Source of the DNA: Propioniciclava sinopodophylli
Lineage (GTDB): Bacteria > Actinomycetota > Actinomycetes > Propionibacteriales > Propionibacteriaceae
Assembly (NCBI RefSeq): GCF_004324755.1
Contig: NZ_SDMQ01000003.1
Coordinates: 124,001-188,000 of the forward strand
Direction: 5' to 3'
Length of the DNA: 64,000 bases
Shown: positions 20,171-28,037 of the stretch, piece after piece
Layout of the letters: each line of letters starts with the position of its first letter
Numbering within the stretch: position 1 is the first letter of the stretch
Program-made: the position numbers and the translations under genes
Notes under the pieces: generated by a model
Seen by the model: only the letters and a program-made list of their open reading frames with translations
Told to the model about the DNA's origin: nothing
The model's database searches: none

Positions 20171-21346
20171 GTGCGCGTTGCGATCATCACGGAGTCGTTC
20201 CTCCCCGAGGTGAACGGGGTGGTCAACTCGGTCCTGAAGGTGGTCGACCACCTGGTCGGCCACGGCCACGACGTGCTGGTGCTCGCCCCCGAGGCCCCCG
20301 GCGCCCCCTCGTCGTATGGCGGCGCGCCCGTGATGCACATGGCCTCGGTCGCCTTCCCGGGCTACCAGCAGGTGCGCCTCTGCACCACCCCGCAGATCTC
20401 GCTGGAGTGGACGCTGGCCGACTTCAAGCCCGACGTCGTCCACCTCGCTTCCCCCATCAACGTGGGCTACCGCGGCGCGCTGGCGGCCCGTGAGGTCGGC
20501 GTCCCGAGCGTGGCTGTCTACCAGACCGACGTGCCCGGCTACGCGAAGCGCTACGGCATCCCGGCGGTCGAGACCTACCTGTGGCAGCGCGTCCGCTGGA
20601 CGCACCAGGCCGCCACCCTGAACCTCGCCCCCAGCTCGGCCAGCGTGGCCCAGCTCGCCGCGCTCGGCATCGGCGACCTGCGCATCTGGGGCCGCGGTGT
20701 CGACGCCGAGCTCTTCCACCCACGCAAGCGGTCGGACGCCCTGCGCGCCACCTGGGCGCCCAACGGGGAGCGCGTGGTCGGGTTCCTCGGCCGCCTGGCG
20801 CCGGAGAAGCAGGTCGACGACCTGCACGTGCTGGCCGGCCTGCCGGACACGCGCCTCGTGGTGGTCGGCGACGGCCCCTCCCGCGAGGCGCTGCAGGAGC
20901 GCCTGCCGGACGCCGTGTTCACCGGCCAACTCAGGGGCGAGGAACTCGCTCGCACCGTGGCCAGCTTCGACGTGTTCGTGACCCCGGGCGAGCTGGAGAC
21001 CTTCGGCCAGACGATCCAGGAGGCCATGGCGTCCGGCCTGCCGGTCGTCGCCCCAGCCTCGGGCGGGCCGATCGACCTGGTCGACCCCTCACGCACGGGT
21101 TGGCTGTACGCACCCGGCGACCTACTGGGGCTGCGCGACCACGTCCGCGACCTGGTCGGCGACGACGCCAAGCGCGCCGCCATGGGCCGGGCCGCCCGCG
21201 AGGCCACCACGCCCCGGACGTGGGCGGGCATCTGCGGCCAGCTGGTCTCCCACTACGAGGACGCCATCGCCCTCAAGCGCGAGCAGCTCCACGCCGCCCG
21301 CCAGGCCGAGTACGCCCGCACGACGGGCCGCCGGCTGCGCGTCTGA
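20171..21346 (+). CDS. GT4-family glycosyltransferase, MgtA/PimB-like mannosyltransferase
   Basis: Cytoplasmic glycosyltransferase of about 391 residues with the GT-B fold. The N-terminal domain opens RVAIITESFLPEVNGVVNSV, typical of GDP-mannose-dependent alpha-mannosyltransferases that start lipomannan or glycolipid synthesis in actinobacteria. The donor-site motif E-x7-E is seen as E-L-E-T-F-G-Q-T-I-Q-E-A. I chose the GTG at 20171; an in-frame TTG lies at 20150, so the start is uncertain by seven codons. It is divergent from the t6A operon and converges on acpS across an 86-bp palindrome. The donor and acceptor are inferred from the family. Confidence 0.85.
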   Translation: MRVAIITESFLPEVNGVVNSVLKVVDHLVGHGHDVLVLAPEAPGAPSSYGGAPVMHMASVAFPGYQQVRLCTTPQISLEWTLADFKPDVVHLASPINVGYRGALAAREVGVPSVAVYQTDVPGYAKRYGIPAVETYLWQRVRWTHQAATLNLAPSSASVAQLAALGIGDLRIWGRGVDAELFHPRKRSDALRATWAPNGERVVGFLGRLAPEKQVDDLHVLAGLPDTRLVVVGDGPSREALQERLPDAVFTGQLRGEELARTVASFDVFVTPGELETFGQTIQEAMASGLPVVAPASGGPIDLVDPSRTGWLYAPGDLLGLRDHVRDLVGDDAKRAAMGRAAREATTPRTWAGICGQLVSHYEDAIALKREQLHAARQAEYARTTGRRLRV

Positions 21347-21358
21347 GCGCCCCTATCC

Positions 21359-21444
21359 GCCGAGGACTCGCCTAACTACCGCCGAGGACTCGTGGTCGTC
21401 GCGACGACCACGAGTCCTCGGCGGTAGTTAGGCGAGTCCTCGGC
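21359..21444. repeat. 86-bp perfect palindrome, copy 1
   Basis: Two 43-base arms meet without a loop at 21401/21402. Each arm holds the word GCCGAGGACTCG twice, spaced 22 bases apart (tails CCTAACTACC and TGGTCGTCG). It is identical to 24647-24732. It lies between the stops of the glycosyltransferase (+) and acpS (-) genes, so it could fold in either transcript. Confidence 0.97.
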
Positions 21445-21454
21445 AGGAGAGAGG

Positions 21455-21802
21455 TCAGCCCTCACACACCACCATCGCGACGGCGACGCCGTCGTCGTGG
21501 CTGATCGACACGTGCATGCGCGAGATGCCCAGCTCGTCCACCCGGGAGCCGACGGTGCCGGTCGCCAGCAGCGACGGGCGCCCGGTCTCGTCCGACAGCA
21601 CCTCGCAGTCGGTCCAGCGCAGGCCGCCCGGGGCGCCCAGCGCCTTGGCGAGGGCCTCCTTCGCGGCGAAGCGGCCGGCGAGGGTCTGCTCGCTCCCCTG
21701 CTGCTCGGCCAGGGTGAACACGCGATCGGTGAACCCGGGGCGCGCGCACGCCTCCCGGATGCGGTCGATCGAGCAGACGTCGACCCCGATCCCGAGGATC
21801 AT
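21455..21802 (-). CDS. acpS: Holo-[acyl-carrier-protein] synthase
   Basis: Transfers 4'-phosphopantetheine from CoA to a serine of acyl carrier protein. The 115-residue length fits the trimeric AcpS type. The Mg2+-binding GIGVDVCSIDRI (4-15) and FAAKEALAKALG (about 45-56) motifs are intact, as is the C-terminal HVSISHDDGVAVA. The ATG at 21802 overlaps the glmS stop (ATGA), so it is read from the glmS transcript. Confidence 0.96.
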   Translation of the reverse strand: MILGIGVDVCSIDRIREACARPGFTDRVFTLAEQQGSEQTLAGRFAAKEALAKALGAPGGLRWTDCEVLSDETGRPSLLATGTVGSRVDELGISRMHVSISHDDGVAVAMVVCEG

Positions 21803-23643
21803 TCGACCGTGACGGATTTGGCCAGGTTGCGCGGCTGGTCCGCGTCGTGGCCGAGCAGGGTCGCCAGCTCGCACGCGAACACCTGCAGGGGGACGGTCGC
21901 CAGCAGCGGCTGCAGCAGCGTGGACGCCTGGGGCAGCCGGATCAGCACGTCGGCGTACGGCTCGACCTCGTGGTCGCCCTCCTCGACCAGGACGATCGTG
22001 CGGGCCCCGCGGGCGCGCACCTCCTGGATGTTGGAGACGACCTTGTCGTGCAACTGGTCGCGGCCCTGCGGGGGCACGATGACGAAGACCGGCAGGTCCT
22101 GCTCGACGAGCGCGATCGGGCCGTGCTTGAGCTCGCCGGCCGGGAAGCCCTCGGCGTGCAGGTAGGCGATCTCCTTGAGCTTCAACGCGCCCTCGAGCGC
22201 CACCGGGTAGCCCACGTGGCGGCCGAGGAACAGCACGGTCTTCGAGTCGACGAGTTCGGCGGCCAGGTCGAGCACCTGCTGCTGGGCGTCCAGCACCTTC
22301 TGGATCTTGGCCGGCATCGACTCCAGCTCGCGCATGATCGTGGCGATCTCGTCTCCGTACTTCGTGCCGCGCACCTGCGCGAGGTAGAGGCCCAGCAGGT
22401 AGCAGGCGGCGACCTGGGTCATGAAGCCCTTGGTGGAGGCCACCCCGATCTCGGGGCCCGCGTGGGTGTAGAGGACGGCGTCCGACTCGCGCGGGATGGT
22501 CGAGCCGTTGGTGTTGCAGATCGCGATGACCTTGGCGCCCTGCTCGCGCGCGTGCCGGACGGCCATCAGCGTGTCGGCGGTCTCGCCCGACTGGGAGATG
22601 GTGACGACCAGCGTGCGGCCGGTGATGATCGGGTCGCGGTAGCGGAACTCGGAGGCGATCTCGACCTCGCACGGCACGCGCGTCCAGTGCTCGATGGCGT
22701 ACTTGGCGACCAGGCCCGCGTAGAAGGCCGTGCCGCAGGCCACGATGACGATCTTGTCGATCGTGCGCAGCTCGGCCTCGCTGATGCGCACCTCGTCCAG
22801 CGTCAGGCGGCGGTCGGCGTCGAAGCGGCCCAGCAGGGTGTCCGCGACGGCCTGGGGCTGCTCGTGGATCTCCTTGCGCATGAACCAGTCGAAGCCACCC
22901 TTCTCGGCGGCCGAGAGGTCCCAGTCGACGTGGTAGGGCTTGCCCTGGGTCTCGTTGCCGCGGAAGTCGGTGACCCGGTAGCCGGACGCCGTGACCTCGA
23001 CGACCTCGTCCTGCCCCATCTCGACGGCCTCGCGGGTGTGCTCGATGAAGGCCGCCACGTCGGAGGCGACGAACATCTCGCCCTCGCCGACGCCCACCAC
23101 GAGCGGGCTGTTGCGGCGCGAGGCGACCAGCGTGCCCGTGTCGTCGGCGTCCACCGCGACGAGCGTGAAGGCGCCCTCCAGGCGGCGGCTGACCGCGCGC
23201 AGCGCGTCAGCCAGGGACGCCCCACGCTCGACCTCGCGGCCCAGCATCTGGGCGGCGACCTCGGAATCGGTCTCGGACTTGAACGGGACGCCCTCGGCGA
23301 CCAGCTCTGCTTTCAGGGAGGCGAAGTTCTCGATGATGCCGTTGTGGATCAGCGCCACGCGGCCGTTGGCTGACACATGCGGGTGGGCGTTGGCGTCCGA
23401 CGGCGCGCCATGGGTGGCCCAGCGGGTGTGCCCGATGCCCAGGTTGGCGTCCTTGATCGGGGAGGCCTCGAGCTCGTTCTCGAGGTTGACGAGCTTGCCG
23501 GCCTTCTTGGCCGAGGCGATGCCGTCCGGGCCCACCAGGGCGATGCCTGCCGAGTCGTAACCCCGGTATTCCATGCGCCGCAACGCGTCGACGAGCACCC
23601 TCTGCGCACCTTGGGGGCCGACATAGCCGATAATTCCGCACAT
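21799..23643 (-). CDS. glmS: Glutamine-fructose-6-phosphate aminotransferase (isomerizing)
   Basis: Makes glucosamine-6-phosphate, the entry to UDP-GlcNAc for peptidoglycan. The 614-residue protein begins M-Cys2-G-I-I-G-Y-V-G; Cys2 is the glutaminase nucleophile after Met removal, which fixes the start at 23643. The class II amidotransferase domain covers about 2-225 and two SIS sugar-isomerase domains follow (S-Q-S-G-E-T-A-D-T near 355). The C terminus ends N-L-A-K-S-V-T-V-E. Its start codon overlaps that of the divergent coaA gene (CATG at 23641-23644). No glmS ribozyme can fit upstream. Confidence 0.98.
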   Translation of the reverse strand: MCGIIGYVGPQGAQRVLVDALRRMEYRGYDSAGIALVGPDGIASAKKAGKLVNLENELEASPIKDANLGIGHTRWATHGAPSDANAHPHVSANGRVALIHNGIIENFASLKAELVAEGVPFKSETDSEVAAQMLGREVERGASLADALRAVSRRLEGAFTLVAVDADDTGTLVASRRNSPLVVGVGEGEMFVASDVAAFIEHTREAVEMGQDEVVEVTASGYRVTDFRGNETQGKPYHVDWDLSAAEKGGFDWFMRKEIHEQPQAVADTLLGRFDADRRLTLDEVRISEAELRTIDKIVIVACGTAFYAGLVAKYAIEHWTRVPCEVEIASEFRYRDPIITGRTLVVTISQSGETADTLMAVRHAREQGAKVIAICNTNGSTIPRESDAVLYTHAGPEIGVASTKGFMTQVAACYLLGLYLAQVRGTKYGDEIATIMRELESMPAKIQKVLDAQQQVLDLAAELVDSKTVLFLGRHVGYPVALEGALKLKEIAYLHAEGFPAGELKHGPIALVEQDLPVFVIVPPQGRDQLHDKVVSNIQEVRARGARTIVLVEEGDHEVEPYADVLIRLPQASTLLQPLLATVPLQVFACELATLLGHDADQPRNLAKSVTVE

Positions 23644-24634
23644 GGGAATCAGCGTAGCGCCCACGGAGCAGCCTCCCCGACGGGCTTCCAGCGGGGTCGA
23701 CGAGTTCGGCCCCTACGTGCTGGCAGACCGCCGGAAGTGGGCCGAGCTGGCCGAACAGATGCCGGTCCACCTGACCGAGGAGAAGCTCCAGGGCATCCGG
23801 TCCCGGCTGGACACGATCGACCTCGCCCAGGTCCGCGACGTGTACCTGCCGCTGACCGAGCTGGTGAACCACTACGTCCTGCACACGGGCCACCTGTACG
23901 GCAGCACCCACAACTACCTCGGGCTGTCCGAGGCGCGCACGCCGTTCGTGATCGGGGTGGCCGGGTCGGTGGCGGTCGGCAAGTCGACCACGTCCCGCCT
24001 GCTGGTGGAGCTGTTGTCGCAGTTGCCCGGTCGCCCGCGCGTCGATCTGGTCACCACCGATGGGTTCCTTCTGCCGAACGCCGAGCTGCAGCGGCGCGGG
24101 ATCATGGAGCGCAAGGGCTTCCCCGAGAGCTACGACCGGGCGGCGCTGCTGCGCTTCGTCATGGACGTGAAGTCGGGCGTCCACGCGGTGAGCGCCCCCG
24201 TGTACAGCCACCTGGTCTACGACATCGTGCCCGGCGAGTTCATCACGGTGCGCCACCCCGACATCCTGATCGTCGAAGGCCTGAACGTCCTCCAGCCGGC
24301 CCGGCGCAACCGCACCGGCCTGTCCTCGCTGGCCGTCAGCGATTTCTTCGACTTCTCCGTCTACGTGGACGCCGACGAGTCCGACCTGCGCTCCTGGTAC
24401 CTGGAGCGCTTCATGGGGCTGCGGGAGAGCGCGTTCCGCGACCCGCGCTCGTACTTCGCGCGCTTCGCCGAGATGGACGCCGCGCACGCCCGCGCCTACG
24501 CCGAGCGCATCTGGGACACCATCAACGGCCCCAACCACGTGCAGAACATCCTGCCCACGCGCGGGCGCGCCACGGCGATCCTGCGCAAGGACAGCGCACA
24601 CGACATCGAGTGGATCCGCATCCGGAAGGTCTGA
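23642..24634 (+). CDS. coaA: Type I pantothenate kinase
   Basis: Phosphorylates pantothenate, the first step of CoA synthesis. The 330-residue protein has the conserved opening PYVLADRRKWAEL (about 24-36), Walker A G108SVAVGKS115, the TTDGFL segment (about 138-143) and R-K-G-F-P-E-S-Y. A stop lies in frame at 23624-23626, and the only start before the conserved N terminus is the ATG at 23642, which overlaps the glmS start codon on the other strand. There is thus no separate 5' leader between the two genes. Confidence 0.96.
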   Translation: MGISVAPTEQPPRRASSGVDEFGPYVLADRRKWAELAEQMPVHLTEEKLQGIRSRLDTIDLAQVRDVYLPLTELVNHYVLHTGHLYGSTHNYLGLSEARTPFVIGVAGSVAVGKSTTSRLLVELLSQLPGRPRVDLVTTDGFLLPNAELQRRGIMERKGFPESYDRAALLRFVMDVKSGVHAVSAPVYSHLVYDIVPGEFITVRHPDILIVEGLNVLQPARRNRTGLSSLAVSDFFDFSVYVDADESDLRSWYLERFMGLRESAFRDPRSYFARFAEMDAAHARAYAERIWDTINGPNHVQNILPTRGRATAILRKDSAHDIEWIRIRKV

Positions 24635-24646
24635 ACCGCCGCAACC

Positions 24647-24732
24647 GCCGAGGACTCGCCTAACTACCGCCGAGGACTCGTGGTCGTCGCGACGACCACG
24701 AGTCCTCGGCGGTAGTTAGGCGAGTCCTCGGC
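24647..24732. repeat. 86-bp perfect palindrome, copy 2
   Basis: Sequence identical to 21359-21444, with the axis at 24689/24690. The flanks differ (AACC before, AAATC after), which marks the boundaries of the element. It sits between the converging coaA and membrane-protein genes, ending four bases before the latter's stop codon. Confidence 0.97.
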
Positions 24733-24735
24733 AAA

Positions 24736-25494
24736 TCAGGAGGCGCGGCGGGACTCCCTCGCGTTGACCACCAGCAGCGGGACGCCGGCGGCCAGCACGG
24801 CCCCGAGCACGCCCCACGCGGTGTCGAACACCTCGGTGGTACCGCGCAGCAGCACGGACGCCCACACCGCCAGCGAGCCGAGCGCCAGCGCGGCCCAGTG
24901 CCGCAGCCGCCACGTGCGGGACGCCCGGGCCAGGCCGTGCGTCATCATGCTGACGACCCCCAGCCCGACGGCCAGCAGGACGGCCAGCACGGCGCCGCTG
25001 ACCGACGGGCCGGCGACGGCGTACCCCATGAGCATGAGCGCGATGCCGATGAGGAAGGTCCCCCGCTGGCTGCCGGGGTCGGCGTCCTTGATCGGGTCGA
25101 TCGCCAGGGGCGTCCCGGCCCGGACGGCCAGGATGACGAACGGGGCCGCGGCCGCCAGGGCGGCGACGACGGCCAGCCACCACGGCAGCGTGAGGTGCGG
25201 GGCGGCGGCGCTGACGAGCATCACCAGCACGTACGGCGCCACCGAGACGTAGCCCAGCGCGAGCCGCCACGGCTCGAGCAGGCCACGACCGAGGTTGGCC
25301 ACGTGACCCACCCCGGTGGCGCCCGCCCACGCGAAGAACGGCAGGATGGTCGGGAACTGCGACTCGAACCGGAACGCGGGCAGGATCGACACCAGCGTGC
25401 TGGCCAGCACGAACGCGCCGACCAGCACCGCGGCCATGAGGCCGACGATCGTCGAGGCGCTGGAGCGCCCCCTCCCCGCGTTGGCCCGGCTCAC
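24736..25494 (-). CDS. Multi-pass membrane protein of unknown function
   Basis: A 252-residue protein with about seven hydrophobic helices (starting near residues 15, 48, 82, 103, 145, 165 and 205) and a short basic tail (NARESRRAS). I do not recognise the family. Its ATG overlaps the glmM stop by four bases (25491-25494), so it is the last gene of the rplM-rpsI-glmM transcript. The stop is four bases from the 86-bp palindrome, which may end the transcript. Confidence 0.7.
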   Translation of the reverse strand: MSRANAGRGRSSASTIVGLMAAVLVGAFVLASTLVSILPAFRFESQFPTILPFFAWAGATGVGHVANLGRGLLEPWRLALGYVSVAPYVLVMLVSAAAPHLTLPWWLAVVAALAAAAPFVILAVRAGTPLAIDPIKDADPGSQRGTFLIGIALMLMGYAVAGPSVSGAVLAVLLAVGLGVVSMMTHGLARASRTWRLRHWAALALGSLAVWASVLLRGTTEVFDTAWGVLGAVLAAGVPLLVVNARESRRAS

Positions 25495-26843
25495 AGCGCG
25501 AGGCGCTCCCGCACGACGGACGCCAGCCGCTCGGCCACCTCGGTGGCACGCTCGGTCGTCCCAGCCTCGACCATGACGCGCACGACGGGCTCGGTGCCCG
25601 AGGGGCGCAGCAGGACGCGGCCGCCCGAGCCGAGCTCACGGCTCGCGGCGGTGACGGCCGAGTTGACCTCGGGGTCGATGCCGGCGCGCGCCTTGTTCAC
25701 GTCCCTGACGTTGATCATCACCTGCGGAAGGCGGGTCATCACCGCGCCGAGCTCGGCGAGCGAGCGCCCCGACGAGATGACCTGCGCGGCCACGTGCAGC
25801 GCCGTGAGGACGCCGTCGCCGGTGGTCGCGAACTCGCTCATGATGACGTGGCCCGACTGCTCACCGCCCAGGGCGAACCCGTTGGCGTTCATGGACTCGA
25901 GCACGTAGCGGTCGCCCACCTTCGTCTGGTCCACGCGGATCCCGTGCGCCTGCATGGCCTGGAAGAAGCCCAGGTTGCTCATCACGGTCGCCACCACGGT
26001 GTCGGAGTGCAGGGCACCCGACTGCTTGAGCGCCAGCGCCAGGATCGCGAGGATCTGGTCGCCGTCCACGATGGTGCCGTCGGCGTCCACCGCGAGGCAG
26101 CGGTCGGCGTCCCCGTCGAAGGCGAAGCCGAGGTCGGCGCCGTGGTGCCTCACGGCGGCCTGGAGGCCGTCCATGTGGGTCGAGCCGGCGTTCTCGTTGA
26201 TGTTGAGGCCGGTCGGCTCGGCGTGGATCGCCACGACCTCCGCACCCTGGGCCTCGAAGGCCGCCGGGCCGGTCATGAACGCCGCGCCGTTGGCGCAGTC
26301 GAGCACGACCTTCAGCCCGTGCAGGCTGCCCTCGGCGCCCAGCGACGACACCAGGTGAGCCACGTAGGCCTCGACGAGCTCGGGACGGTCGCTGACGCGG
26401 CCGACGCGCTCGCCCGTCGGGCGCTCCCACTCCTGGCCGAGGCGCGCCTCGATCATGTCCTCCAGGTAGTCATCGAGCTTCACCCCACCGCGGGCGAAGA
26501 ACTTGATGCCGTTGTCGGGCATGGGGTTGTGGGACGCCGACAGCATGACGCCCAGGTCGGCGTCCAGGTGGTTGACCAGGAAGGCCGCGCCGGGGGTGGG
26601 CACGACGCCGACCCGGATGACGTCGACGCCCGCCGACGCGAGACCGGCCACGACGGCCGACTCGAGGAACTCGCCGGAGGCACGCGGGTCACGCGCAACG
26701 AGGGCCACCGGACGGTGACCCTCGAATGCCCCGGACTCGCCGAGGACGTGCGCGGCCGCCACCGAGAGCTCGAGAGCGAGCTCTGCGGTGAGGTCGACGT
26801 TCGCCTTGCCCCGGACACCATCGGTACCGAAGAGCCTGGGCAC
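25491..26843 (-). CDS. glmM: Phosphoglucosamine mutase
   Basis: Converts glucosamine-6-phosphate to glucosamine-1-phosphate, the step after GlmS. The 450-residue protein has the N-terminal FGTDGVRG (5-12), the phosphoserine loop with Ser104 in S-A-S104-H-N-P, the metal-binding DGDADR (about 244-249) and the C-terminal sugar-phosphate loop RPSGTEP. The ATG at 26843 follows rpsI after five bases. Having glmM at the end of rplM-rpsI is the standard actinobacterial order. Confidence 0.97.
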   Translation of the reverse strand: MPRLFGTDGVRGKANVDLTAELALELSVAAAHVLGESGAFEGHRPVALVARDPRASGEFLESAVVAGLASAGVDVIRVGVVPTPGAAFLVNHLDADLGVMLSASHNPMPDNGIKFFARGGVKLDDYLEDMIEARLGQEWERPTGERVGRVSDRPELVEAYVAHLVSSLGAEGSLHGLKVVLDCANGAAFMTGPAAFEAQGAEVVAIHAEPTGLNINENAGSTHMDGLQAAVRHHGADLGFAFDGDADRCLAVDADGTIVDGDQILAILALALKQSGALHSDTVVATVMSNLGFFQAMQAHGIRVDQTKVGDRYVLESMNANGFALGGEQSGHVIMSEFATTGDGVLTALHVAAQVISSGRSLAELGAVMTRLPQVMINVRDVNKARAGIDPEVNSAVTAASRELGSGGRVLLRPSGTEPVVRVMVEAGTTERATEVAERLASVVRERLAL

Positions 26844-26848
26844 GGCGA

Positions 26849-27370
26849 TCAGCGCTTGCTGTACTGAGGCGCCTTGCGGGCCTTCTTGAGACCGGCCTTC
26901 TTGCGCTCCTTGACGCGGGCGTCACGCGAGAGCAGCCCGGCCTTCTTCAGCGCGGGGCGGGAGGCCTCGACGTCGATGGCGTTCAGCGCACGGGCGATGG
27001 CCAGGCGCAGCGCGCCGGCCTGGCCGGTCACGCCGCCGCCGATGATCTTGGCGATGACGTCGTAGGAGCCCTCGACGGCGGCCGTCACGAACGGCTCGTT
27101 GATGGTCTGCTGGTGCAGCTTGTTGGGGAAGTACTCCTCCAGCGTGCGGCCGTTGATCTTGAACTGGCCGGTGCCGGGGACGAGGCGCGCGCGGGCGATG
27201 GCCTCCTTGCGGCGGCCGGTGGCAGCGCCCGGGGCGACGACGGCCGGACGCGAGCCCGGGGTCGCGGACGACGGGGTGGCCTCGGCGCGGTACGCGATCT
27301 CGCGGTTGGCCTCGTCGGTGAACGGGGTGATCTCGTCGGCGAGGACGTCTTCAGTGGTGGTGTCGGTCAC
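26849..27370 (-). CDS. rpsI: 30S ribosomal protein S9
   Basis: Small-subunit protein whose C-terminal tail reaches the P-site tRNA. The core (about 48-173; [17 protein letters not shown] to the terminal QYSKR) is complete. About 45 extra acidic/proline residues precede it ([13 protein letters not shown]), making it longer than the usual 130. I chose the GTG at 27370, preceded by AAGGAA seven bases upstream; rplM ends 14 bases before. Confidence 0.96.
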   Translation of the reverse strand: MTDTTTEDVLADEITPFTDEANREIAYRAEATPSSATPGSRPAVVAPGAATGRRKEAIARARLVPGTGQFKINGRTLEEYFPNKLHQQTINEPFVTAAVEGSYDVIAKIIGGGVTGQAGALRLAIARALNAIDVEASRPALKKAGLLSRDARVKERKKAGLKKARKAPQYSKR

Positions 27371-27384
27371 GTTGGTTCCTTGGC

Positions 27385-27828
27385 TCACTGGGCGATCTGG
27401 GTGATCTCGAACGGCTGCGGCTGCTGCGCGGCATGGGGATGCTCGGGGCCGGCGTAGACCTTGAGCTTCTTGATGACCTGACGGCTCAGCTTGTTCTTGG
27501 GCAGCATGCCCCAGACGGCGCGCTCGACGGCCTTGCGCGGGTCGGTGGCGAGCAGCTCGCCGTACGAGACGGCGCTCAGGCCACCGGGACGACCGGAGTG
27601 GCGGTAGGCCATCTTGGCGGTGGCCTTGTTGCCGGTCAGGGCGATCTTGGAGGCGTTGACGATGATGACGAAGTCGCCACCGTCGACATGCGGGGCGAAG
27701 GTCGGCTTGTGCTTGCCGCGCAGGAGCGTGGCGGCAGTGACGGCCAGGCGGCCGAGGACGACGTCGGAGGCGTCGATCACATGCCAATTCCTGGTGACGT
27801 CACCAGGCTTGGGAGTGTACGTGGACAC
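27385..27828 (-). CDS. rplM: 50S ribosomal protein L13
   Basis: Early-assembling large-subunit protein of 147 residues beginning [11 protein letters not shown] and containing the conserved [15 protein letters not shown] and [11 protein letters not shown] segments. The start is set at the GTG at 27828 by homology; an ATG seven codons upstream (27849) is the alternative and neither has a strong ribosome-binding site. It leads the rplM-rpsI-glmM operon. A good promoter lies at 27913-27942. Confidence 0.93.
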   Translation of the reverse strand: MSTYTPKPGDVTRNWHVIDASDVVLGRLAVTAATLLRGKHKPTFAPHVDGGDFVIIVNASKIALTGNKATAKMAYRHSGRPGGLSAVSYGELLATDPRKAVERAVWGMLPKNKLSRQVIKKLKVYAGPEHPHAAQQPQPFEITQIAQ

Positions 27829-27912
27829 GTCGGGTAACCCATCTGTCATCGGGGAGCTACAAGAGGTACCACTGGACGCCTCCCCGGACACGTCACAGCG
27901 CAACAGCGACCC

Positions 27913-27942
27913 AGATTACCCCGGGCATCGCACGCCGGTCAA
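27913..27942 (-). promoter_or_regulatory. Predicted rplM operon promoter
   Basis: On the minus strand TTGACC (complement of 27937-27942), an 18-base spacer, then TAATCT (complement of 27913-27918). This leaves a leader of about 80 bases before rplM. Confidence 0.6.
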
Positions 27943-28037
27943 AACGCTCCCAGAGGCCCCAGGTCATTACGACAAGGCGTAGGAGGCATGCCCGGATTCC
28001 CTCGCGCGCACGCGTCCGCAGTGGCAAGGTGTCCTCC

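Noticed and set aside
21359-21444. Terminal inverted repeat of an insertion sequence
   Set aside because: No transposase gene or fragment lies between or beside the two copies; the intervening genes (acpS, glmS, coaA) are core genes in normal order.
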